Assembly: GCA_035528905.1 (NCBI GenBank)
Contig: DATKXU010000122.1
Location: forward strand, 1-6,812
Direction of reading: 5' to 3'
Length of the DNA stretch: 6,812 bases
From: DATKXU01 sp035528905
GTDB lineage: Bacteria; Armatimonadota; UBA5829; DTJY01
A program made the translations under genes and the position numbers. Under the pieces are notes generated by a model that saw nothing but the letters and a program-made list of their open reading frames with translations, was not told the origin of the DNA and did not search any database. Shown piece by piece: positions 1 through 5,094 of the stretch (position 1 is its first letter; the number at the start of each line of letters is the position of its first letter).

Positions 1-95
1 GACTTGATCGCCGTATGCACCTCCGTCAGCGGCTTAACCACAGTTGTACCCGCTGAAGATGACTTCATACCGGTTTTGCCCTTTGAGGTCCGCAT
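1..95 (-). CDS. N-terminus of an unidentified protein, cut by the window edge
   Basis: An open frame reads from an ATG at 95 leftward off the window, giving 31 complete codons without a stop. It begins MRTSKGKTGMKSS and ends KPLTEVHTAIK. I do not recognise it from this fragment. The start is chosen because AAGGGG (105-110) lies 9 nt upstream; an in-frame ATG at 104 would leave no spacing, and one at 68 has no ribosome binding site. A good promoter with an overlapping palindrome lies just upstream, which supports a real, regulated gene. The basic, Ser/Thr-rich start followed by 'KPLTEVHTAIK' faintly resembles the entry to a GntR-type winged helix, where a Pro-Leu precedes the first helix. That would fit an autoregulated repressor beside a carbohydrate gene, but it is a guess. 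Existence is moderately likely; function is unknown. Confidence 0.45.
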   Translation of the reverse strand, partial: MRTSKGKTGMKSSSAGTTVVKPLTEVHTAIK

Positions 96-120
96 GGCAT
101 CCATCCCCTTAAATGCTGAG

Positions 121-137
121 TCACTTTACCAAAGTGA
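121..137. promoter_or_regulatory. 17-bp perfect palindrome, probable operator
   Basis: TCACTTTACCAAAGTGA has two perfect 7-bp arms (TCACTTT and AAAGTGA) around a 3-bp centre. It covers the whole candidate -10 box (123-128) and half of the -10/-35 spacer of the promoter for the leftward gene, a classic position for a repressor operator. It has no U-tract on either strand, so it is not a convincing terminator. The binding protein is unknown; the truncated gene it controls could encode it. Confidence 0.5.
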
Positions 138-151
138 AGCCGTATTGTCAA
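123..151 (-). promoter_or_regulatory. Sigma70-type promoter for the leftward truncated gene
   Basis: On the minus strand a perfect -35 TTGACA (146-151) is followed after exactly 17 bp by TAAAGT (123-128), which matches 4 of 6 positions of the -10 consensus. The predicted transcription start is near 116, giving a leader of about 20 nt before the ATG at 95. The -35 begins 8 bp after the stop codon of the upstream large gene, so the next gene has its own control rather than depending on read-through. Confidence 0.55.
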
Positions 152-159
152 CCGCCGTG

Positions 160-3039
160 CTAGTGGATTGGCTCTCCGCGGCTGATAACAGTGACCTTCG
201 CCCGGCGGCTAAGGCCGGGGAGCCCTTCGCAGTCGAAGATGACCTTGTTCTCACCCGAGCGAAGCTCGGGCACAGTGCCCCGAGGAGTAACATTGGCTAC
301 AAACGAGCCGTCGGGAGCATAGAGCTTACAGTCGGAGGCAGAGCGGAGTTCGAGATAGCCGCCTGAAGGGATATCGGCCGGGAATTCGATGGCCGTGCCG
401 TTGATCGCCAGCTTGGGGTTATGAAGTGTGTTTGCCTTGACGGCCAGAGCCTTCACGGGACTCAGGTAGCAGGTCACTTCTCTGCCGGCAGGCAGGTTCG
501 CATACCACAGACCGAAGGATCCCACCTGCGAGTAGTTCACCAACTCGCGATACATGGCGTAGACGTTCCCGGCATAAGGCCAGCCGTAATTCTCAGATCG
601 CGCCCCTTCCGGCTCGATCAGCTCGAAGTAGCGCCAGCCTTTGAAATCAATCGGCACATAATGATCGGCAATCCCGCCAGTGACGTTCTCAGGGCTCCTG
701 ACCTGCAGGTTCAGAACCTGGCCCTGCCCGTCACCGTTTATCCACACCCCGATGGCCTTCCGCTCGCCCAAGTTGATGGCGGGCGAGAAGGGCTTGCCGT
801 AATGACTCCAGACGCCTTGAATCGGTGACCTAACGCCGTGCTCAGTCGGCGAGAACTTGGCTGCCGAGCCTCCCGCAACGGATTCTCCGGCGCCCTTGGC
901 GCAATACAGAGCGCTGACCGCGCCGGCCTTCACTTGTGTGGTGGATGACTCCAGCCGCGCCGTGACCCCCGAACTGGTACGGCGCTCGTTGAACTCTTCG
1001 ACATCCTTGAAATCGGACAGGATAATGGCGTCGCTCGAATCGTAAGGAGCGGCAGTCCATAGCGCTTCTATGCGGATCTGCGGGGGCTGAGCGGAAAACC
1101 GGTTTTTGACCGTCCAGCCAGAGGTGCGGTCGTCCAGGCTTTCGAACTTGTGCATCGAGTAATCCGCAGGGCATATACGCGGGTCGCCTTGGGAATCCCG
1201 CAACAGGGTGAAGTCATGTCCCGGCTCCCGAAGCTTCGATTTCACGGACTGAGTGAAGAAGCCGGCATTTCGAAGATCCTCCCACTGCTTGACGATCGCG
1301 CCAAGGCTTGCGAGAGCCGAATTCGTTTGGATGCTGGTTGGGTCTACACCCATGATGGACAGGCCGCACTCAGTACCTGCGGCTTTGGCGCACAGATACT
1401 CGATATCGTCGGTGAACGTACGCTCGGTATCAGGGGAGGCGATCGGCTTCAATGCCCACCAGCCAAGGTGTCCAGGCAAAAACATCCGCTCGTTGTTCTC
1501 GTTCGATTTGCAGTGGATATCAATGAATTTCTTGTGGCTGCGTGATGGGTGATCCCAAGCCCCCATGCGCGAGCGGACGTACCACAGGTGGTGATGGAAC
1601 GTGCTCATCTCCTGAAGTGCGGGCCGATTCAACCGCTTCCATATCTCAAAAACAAACTTGGAGCCGTAGTGCCAGCCGTTCTCGGGACCGCCGAGGACAT
1701 CCTCCCCGTCCAGAGCATCGAGGTAGATCATATCGAAGCCGCATTCATTGAATGTCTCTGCCGTCTTTGCCGCCACTTCCTCCAGCAGAGTGGAGTCTCC
1801 ATCCGGCGCAAAGAGGAAGAAGCACTGGCTGAGGTGGTAGACCTTAGCACCCGCCTCGTGGGCGGAGGGCTTCGTGCCGAAAGCTCCTCGCTTGCAGCCG
1901 GTGAAGGAGTAAGGAGGTTCCTTGGAGACGCCTGAATAGGTGATTAGCTCGTCGTCAACCTGAAGGGTGACGCTGTTTCGGACGAAGAAGCCGGTGGTTG
2001 CGGACATCTTCTCAGTGGGCTCGACCACCTGTACTGTGGCGGCATCGCTTGACAGCGCCGAAGCCAGGGTGAAGCAGGCGTCCTTTCCCAAACGCGGATC
2101 GGGGACCGGCGTCACCCAGGGGCACTTCGGATCTATGAAGAAGGCGTAGGTGTGCAGGCCGGCGGCAATTCCGGCCGCATGAAGCTTGTCTATTACACGC
2201 TTAAGGCTTGCCCGTCCATCGGGATACACCGCCGGATTAGGCATACAGTCACCGAACCTGAAGGAAGAGCCACCGTGAAAATCAATCTGATTGATCCCAA
2301 GGCTCTTCGCTAGACGAATCCAATCGTCCACGTTGGCCTCGGAAACACCGTCGAAATTGAAAAGGTAGGAGCCCCGGTTTAGCTTTCCGTTCAGCGCCCA
2401 TGGACCGCCGATGCTTGAATGAGGCAGATCAGGGGACGCTGTGACCACTTCCTGCATCACTGCTCGCAACTCGTTTGGCGGACAAGCGACTATCGCCACC
2501 TTGGCGCCTTCGAAACCGAACCTGGGGTAACACAAGGCACGAAGACGGCTGCTTGCTCGGGGTAGCTCGGACACGTTCGTCTTGAGATTCAGGGCGAGGG
2601 CACATGCGGCAAAGGGCTCATCCCGGTCACCCTTCAGAGAAAGATCTAGATTGGCGAAAGCAAGTTCATCAACTCCTTCACCGGTGACCGATAGTACCTC
2701 AAACGTCAAGCAGCGCTTCTCAGCCTTCGCCTCGAGGACAGCTTGCACGCCGGAGTCCCCAAAATTCAATTCGAGCCGGCTTCCCTTGGCGGATGCGCCG
2801 GTGACGTCGTATCCTCGACCGCCTTTACTCAACCGTGCAAACGGCGTATCGGCCTGCGCGCAGTAGCTCTTGCCGCTGCTCTTGTCGGTGAACTGAAAGC
2901 TTCGGCCGTCAGTATCGATCTTCCAGATTACGAAGTCATTCTTGAGTTCCATGGCGGTTTTCGCCTCCGATCTCGCCAAACCGGCAGCAGCGCTAAGCAG
3001 AAGGCCTATCGCTAGGAATGAGAACCGATGCGGCCGCAT
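160..3039 (-). CDS. Secreted TIM-barrel, glycoside-hydrolase-like multidomain protein
   Basis: 959-aa exported protein, probably acting on polysaccharide or glycan outside the cytoplasm; the substrate is unknown. A signal peptide is clear: basic MRPHR, a hydrophobic core at about 7-22 and likely cleavage after A-R-S at 24, with no lipobox Cys. Residues 30-200 are beta-rich. Residues about 205-590 look like a TIM barrel: 'LNFDG'-type strand at 226-231, 'INQIDFHGG' at 249-257, 'GIAAGLHTY' at 290-298 and 'FDMIYLDALDG' at 435-445. Asp441 or Asp444, at the end of a beta strand, is the best candidate catalytic acid, as in alpha-galactosidase-like clans. Residues 321-404 are a beta-rich insertion in the barrel. 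A GW-x-YFELIEP stretch (801-810) sits in a carbohydrate-binding-like beta-sandwich (about 735-860), and another beta domain ends the chain. The start has GGAGGT (3045-3050) with 5-nt spacing. It lies 39 bp after a tRNA-Leu with no evident terminator. The fold is likely; the enzyme class is inferred. Confidence 0.85.
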   Translation of the reverse strand: MRPHRFSFLAIGLLLSAAAGLARSEAKTAMELKNDFVIWKIDTDGRSFQFTDKSSGKSYCAQADTPFARLSKGGRGYDVTGASAKGSRLELNFGDSGVQAVLEAKAEKRCLTFEVLSVTGEGVDELAFANLDLSLKGDRDEPFAACALALNLKTNVSELPRASSRLRALCYPRFGFEGAKVAIVACPPNELRAVMQEVVTASPDLPHSSIGGPWALNGKLNRGSYLFNFDGVSEANVDDWIRLAKSLGINQIDFHGGSSFRFGDCMPNPAVYPDGRASLKRVIDKLHAAGIAAGLHTYAFFIDPKCPWVTPVPDPRLGKDACFTLASALSSDAATVQVVEPTEKMSATTGFFVRNSVTLQVDDELITYSGVSKEPPYSFTGCKRGAFGTKPSAHEAGAKVYHLSQCFFLFAPDGDSTLLEEVAAKTAETFNECGFDMIYLDALDGEDVLGGPENGWHYGSKFVFEIWKRLNRPALQEMSTFHHHLWYVRSRMGAWDHPSRSHKKFIDIHCKSNENNERMFLPGHLGWWALKPIASPDTERTFTDDIEYLCAKAAGTECGLSIMGVDPTSIQTNSALASLGAIVKQWEDLRNAGFFTQSVKSKLREPGHDFTLLRDSQGDPRICPADYSMHKFESLDDRTSGWTVKNRFSAQPPQIRIEALWTAAPYDSSDAIILSDFKDVEEFNERRTSSGVTARLESSTTQVKAGAVSALYCAKGAGESVAGGSAAKFSPTEHGVRSPIQGVWSHYGKPFSPAINLGERKAIGVWINGDGQGQVLNLQVRSPENVTGGIADHYVPIDFKGWRYFELIEPEGARSENYGWPYAGNVYAMYRELVNYSQVGSFGLWYANLPAGREVTCYLSPVKALAVKANTLHNPKLAINGTAIEFPADIPSGGYLELRSASDCKLYAPDGSFVANVTPRGTVPELRSGENKVIFDCEGLPGLSRRAKVTVISRGEPIH

Positions 3040-3044
3040 GTCTT

Positions 3045-3050
3045 ACCTCC
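3045..3050 (-). promoter_or_regulatory. Shine-Dalgarno site of the large secreted protein
   Basis: GGAGGT on the minus strand, 5 nt before the ATG at 3039, is a near-perfect anti-16S match. It fixes the start immediately before a clean signal peptide and supports translation of this gene from a transcript that may begin upstream of the tRNA. Confidence 0.7.
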
Positions 3051-3078
3051 GAACTTGATAGCATACTGCCGGACGAAG

Positions 3079-3162
3079 TGGTGGGCGAGGTGAGAGTCGA
3101 ACTCACATGGGTTTCCCCGACGGATTTTAAGTCCGTTGCGTCTGCCATTCCGCCACTCGCCC
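3079..3162 (-). tRNA. tRNA-Leu, anticodon UAA
   Basis: A complete 84-nt class II tRNA with encoded CCA (3079-3081) and discriminator A (3082). The acceptor stem GGGCGAG (3156-3162) pairs with CTCGCCC (3083-3089). The anticodon stem is ACGGA/TCCGT with loop CTTAAAA, giving anticodon UAA (3127-3129), which reads Leu UUA and UUG. The long variable arm GGG-GAAA-CCC is typical of tRNA-Leu, and the T stem GTGAG/CTCAC encloses TTCGACT. All stems are fully paired, so it should be functional. Its own promoter lies just upstream. The large exported-protein gene starts 39 bp after the CCA end. Confidence 0.97.
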
Positions 3163-3191
3163 GCGACAGAGGTCTCTTATGAGGCACAGAC

Positions 3192-3220
3192 ATTATATCA
3201 CAGCAAAGTGCCCGCAACAA
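3192..3220 (-). promoter_or_regulatory. Promoter of tRNA-Leu
   Basis: On the minus strand a perfect TATAAT -10 (3192-3197) has a TG one base upstream, making an extended -10. It lies 17 bp downstream of TTGTTG (3215-3220), a partial -35. The predicted start is near 3185, about 22 nt before the mature tRNA 5' end at 3162. Because no terminator follows the tRNA, this promoter could also feed the large gene downstream. Confidence 0.6.
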
Positions 3221-3248
3221 CGGGGAAAGCGCCCAGTTGTTATGAACC

Positions 3249-3278
3249 CTGAAACATTACCGGGAATTGGCCGATAAT
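3249..3278 (+). promoter_or_regulatory. Candidate promoter of csrA
   Basis: CTGAAA (3249-3254) and GATAAT (3273-3278) are separated by 18 bp and match the sigma70 consensus at 4 and 5 of 6 positions. The predicted start near 3285 gives a leader of about 50 nt to the csrA ATG at 3336. This would include the GGA-loop hairpin over the ribosome binding site. It is the best match in the gap, but only a candidate. Confidence 0.35.
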
Positions 3279-3310
3279 AGAAGCGATGCGTTCTCAAGGT
3301 GTACTCACTA

Positions 3311-3323
3311 CCCTTGGAAAGGG
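3311..3323 (+). promoter_or_regulatory. GGA-loop hairpin over the csrA ribosome binding site, probable CsrA target
   Basis: CCCTTGGAAAGGG folds into CCCTT/AAGGG (or CCCT/AGGG) with GGA in the loop. This is the form CsrA proteins prefer: a GGA presented in the loop of a short stem. The 3' arm, AAAGGG, is also the only purine-rich Shine-Dalgarno-like stretch, ending 12 nt before the ATG at 3336. Binding here would block ribosome access, so negative autoregulation is the natural inference, as known for csrA in E. coli. The spacing to the ATG is somewhat long. Confidence 0.5.
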
Positions 3324-3335
3324 CAGCAAACCAGT

Positions 3336-3575
3336 ATGCTTATATTGGCAAGGAAAGTCGGCCAGCGAATCGTGATAGCAGGCGATATCGAGATCACCGT
3401 AGTCGAGGTACGCGGTGATCAGGTTCGCCTCGGCATTACTGCGCCCAGGGAAATAGCGGTTCATCGCAAAGAGCTGCTGGAGCAGATCATCGCTGAAAAC
3501 ATCAAGGCTGCGGAAACGGCTTCGGCCGGCGACATCCTTGGGAACACGCTTAAGCCGAAACCGACTAATCCTTGA
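3336..3575 (+). CDS. csrA: CsrA/RsmA carbon storage regulator, RNA-binding
   Basis: A 79-aa cytoplasmic homodimeric RNA-binding protein that recognises GGA in mRNA hairpin loops and usually represses translation. The family signature is complete: MLILARKVGQ at 1-10, GDIEITVVEV at 16-25, VRLGITAP at 30-37 and VHRKEL at 42-47. The RNA-contact residues Leu4, Arg6 and Arg44 are all present. The frame stays open upstream to a TTG at 3267, but the family always begins MLIL, so ATG 3336 is the start. The C-terminal tail is longer than the 61-aa E. coli protein by about 18 residues and ends in KPKPTNP. It is the only gene on this strand, and neither fliW nor any flagellar gene is in view. Its leader carries a GGA-loop hairpin, so autoregulation is likely. 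Its TGA abuts the stop of the HEAT-repeat gene head-on. Confidence 0.96.
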   Translation: MLILARKVGQRIVIAGDIEITVVEVRGDQVRLGITAPREIAVHRKELLEQIIAENIKAAETASAGDILGNTLKPKPTNP

Positions 3576-5006
3576 TCACAGCCTGTCGAGCGCGCGCTTC
3601 GCCACCCAGGCGAGGTCCTTGTCACCCGCATTGACGAGCTTCTCCAATGCCGGTCTGGCACGCGGATCCCTCGTTCGCCCGAGCGCATAAGCCGCCCATT
3701 TTCGCACCCCAATGTCTCCGTTCAAGGAGGTAAGCAGCGAAGGCACGGCAGGCGAGCCTATCTTCGCCAAAGCCTGGGCCGCCCGATATTTCGACACCTC
3801 GGAGGCAGGCGACTTCAATGCCGAGATGAGGATCGGAATCGCTCGAGGCCCCATTGCCGCCAATGAGTCGGACGCCGCCTCTGCGACCGCTCCCGCGTTG
3901 TCCGATAGAACCGGAATAAGCATCGCCGGTTGAGGATGCGCCGTCTGAATGCCAAGTCCTCTTGCGGCGGATGCTCGGATGGCAGGATCGGAGTCTGATA
4001 TGAGCTTCGCCAGGGCTGAGGCCGCATTCGGCGAGTCAATCCTCTCCAGCGCCTGAGCCCCTGCTTCGCGAACGGTCTTCTGCCCGGAAGCCATTGCGGC
4101 CAGGATTGCCGGCACCGCCGCATCGCCCATCCTCTGAAGGCCGGAAACGACCGATGTCCGCACCTTAAGATCGAGGTCACCCAATGACTCGACGAGCGCC
4201 TGAATCGCCTGAGGCCCGCCGATGACACTCAGTGCGCGCGCCGAACGAGCGCGGACTTCCCCGTCGTCGGTTTCACCTCGGAGAACGCTCACCAGCAGCC
4301 CGGTCGAGCGCGGATCGCAGATGGAACATAGCGAGCCGATAGCGATCTCCCGGACCGCTCTCACGTCCTTGGTTGACTTGTGGAGGGCAAGAGTTCCCTT
4401 CTTGCTGGCAATCTTGCCCAGTGAGGCCGCGCATGCCATCCGCACGTCTTGATCATCATCATCAAGGAAACCAACCAGTGCCTCTACGCTCGGTTCGCCG
4501 ATACGAACAAGGACGTCGCAGGCTGCTGCTCTCGTCTCCGCGACTTTCACCGCCGGCTGAACCAGCGGAATCACCTTCGGCCCTATGCCGACGAGGGCAT
4601 CCTTTGCGCCGTTGCGGACGTTCTCATCGGAGTCCTTCAAGGCGGCTACCAGGAGGGGAACATGGTCTTTCGCAAGCAAGATCAGGGACTTGGCGACCCT
4701 CCCCCGAACCTTCGCTTCGGTATCTTTGAGAAGAATTAGCGACTGCTTCACGGTCAGCTCGCCCGGGATCTTCTCGACGGCGTCCATGGCCTTGATCCGC
4801 TCGGAGATCGGCATTTCCTGAACCTTATCGTACAGGCGATCGCGCTTCATGAGTTCGGTCGCGGCTGATATCTTCTTCGCCTCGCCGCCGTAGCGCAAGT
4901 CATGCGCCAGCCGATTCATATGGATGTGCCGGCCGATACCGGCGACAATGGCGTAGAGTATCGCCAACGAGATCACAGTTGTCCAGATGATTCTGCTCTT
5001 GCTCAA
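3576..5006 (-). CDS. Membrane-anchored HEAT-repeat protein
   Basis: 476-aa protein starting at TTG 5006. One N-terminal membrane anchor lies at about residues 6-25 (IIWTTVISLAILYAIVAGIG), followed by a linker. From about residue 87 to the end there are roughly eleven or twelve HEAT or PBS-lyase-like helical repeats with recurring 'D..VR..A...L..IG....P.L' spacing. HEAT solenoids are protein-protein scaffolds, and no catalytic motif is seen. An acidic stretch DDDDQD lies between two repeats at about 182-187. An in-frame ATG at 5129 would give 517 aa, but it lies inside the kinase gene and adds residues translated from a tandem repeat; AGGAG 7 nt before the TTG decides the start. It is third in the NHL-kinase-HEAT operon and may be a partner or substrate of the kinase, which is inference. 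Orientation (Nin or Nout) is not settled. Confidence 0.88.
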   Translation of the reverse strand: MSKSRIIWTTVISLAILYAIVAGIGRHIHMNRLAHDLRYGGEAKKISAATELMKRDRLYDKVQEMPISERIKAMDAVEKIPGELTVKQSLILLKDTEAKVRGRVAKSLILLAKDHVPLLVAALKDSDENVRNGAKDALVGIGPKVIPLVQPAVKVAETRAAACDVLVRIGEPSVEALVGFLDDDDQDVRMACAASLGKIASKKGTLALHKSTKDVRAVREIAIGSLCSICDPRSTGLLVSVLRGETDDGEVRARSARALSVIGGPQAIQALVESLGDLDLKVRTSVVSGLQRMGDAAVPAILAAMASGQKTVREAGAQALERIDSPNAASALAKLISDSDPAIRASAARGLGIQTAHPQPAMLIPVLSDNAGAVAEAASDSLAAMGPRAIPILISALKSPASEVSKYRAAQALAKIGSPAVPSLLTSLNGDIGVRKWAAYALGRTRDPRARPALEKLVNAGDKDLAWVAKRALDRL

Positions 5007-5013
5007 TGTGGTT

Positions 5014-5018
5014 CTCCT
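5014..5018 (-). promoter_or_regulatory. Shine-Dalgarno site deciding the HEAT-repeat gene start
   Basis: AGGAG on the minus strand lies 7 nt before TTG 5006. This is the only good ribosome binding site for the HEAT-repeat gene, and it places the start directly before the membrane anchor. The inverted heptamer array begins 1 bp further upstream, at 5020. Confidence 0.6.
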
Positions 5019-5019
5019 A

Positions 5020-5088
5020 GTGATAAGTGAACGGTGAACGGTGAACAGTCTCCCATTCCACTGTTTACTGTTTACTGTTAACTGTTTA
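5020..5088. repeat. Inverted pair of degenerate 7-bp tandem arrays
   Basis: On the plus strand, 5020-5047 holds four heptamers: GTGATAA, GTGAACG, GTGAACG, GTGAACA. After a 13-bp spacer, 5061-5088 holds four more: CTGTTTA, CTGTTTA, CTGTTAA, CTGTTTA. The second set is the near reverse complement of the first (unit GTRAACR), so the arms can pair across 22 bp or more, with G-U pairs in plus-strand RNA and roughly one A-C mismatch per unit in the minus-strand mRNA. The array nearly fills the kinase-HEAT gap, from 6 bp after the kinase stop to 1 bp before the AGGAG. It is more AT-rich than its surroundings. It resembles the short heptameric tandem repeats (STRR) known in cyanobacteria; its origin here is unknown. 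Confidence 0.85.
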
Positions 5089-5094
5089 CTTGCA

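Noticed and set aside
4..366. 120-aa plus-strand frame at the left edge
   Set aside because: It is antisense to the large secreted protein, the promoter region and the truncated minus-strand gene, and resembles no family I know.
3040..3078. Terminator or separate promoter between tRNA-Leu and the large gene
   Set aside because: No stable hairpin with a T-run and no spaced -35/-10 pair is seen in the 39 bp.
3079..3162. tRNA-Leu as an attachment site for an integrated element
   Set aside because: No integrase gene and no direct repeat of the tRNA 3' end appears in the window.
2993..3220. 75-aa minus-strand frame containing GGMADATDLKSVG
   Set aside because: It is the sense translation of tRNA-Leu and its flanks, a well-known spurious peptide; no ribosome binding site and no family.
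3267..3335. TTG at 3267 as an upstream start of csrA
   Set aside because: It overlaps the candidate -10, has no Shine-Dalgarno, and the family begins MLIL at 3336.
3589..3598. AGCGCGCGCT palindrome just after csrA as a terminator
   Set aside because: No loop and no T-tract follows on the csrA strand; it is coding sequence for the HEAT protein C-terminus.
4449..4466. ATCATCATCATCA triplet run
   Set aside because: It simply encodes the acidic DDDDQD stretch within the HEAT solenoid; too short to call a separate repeat.
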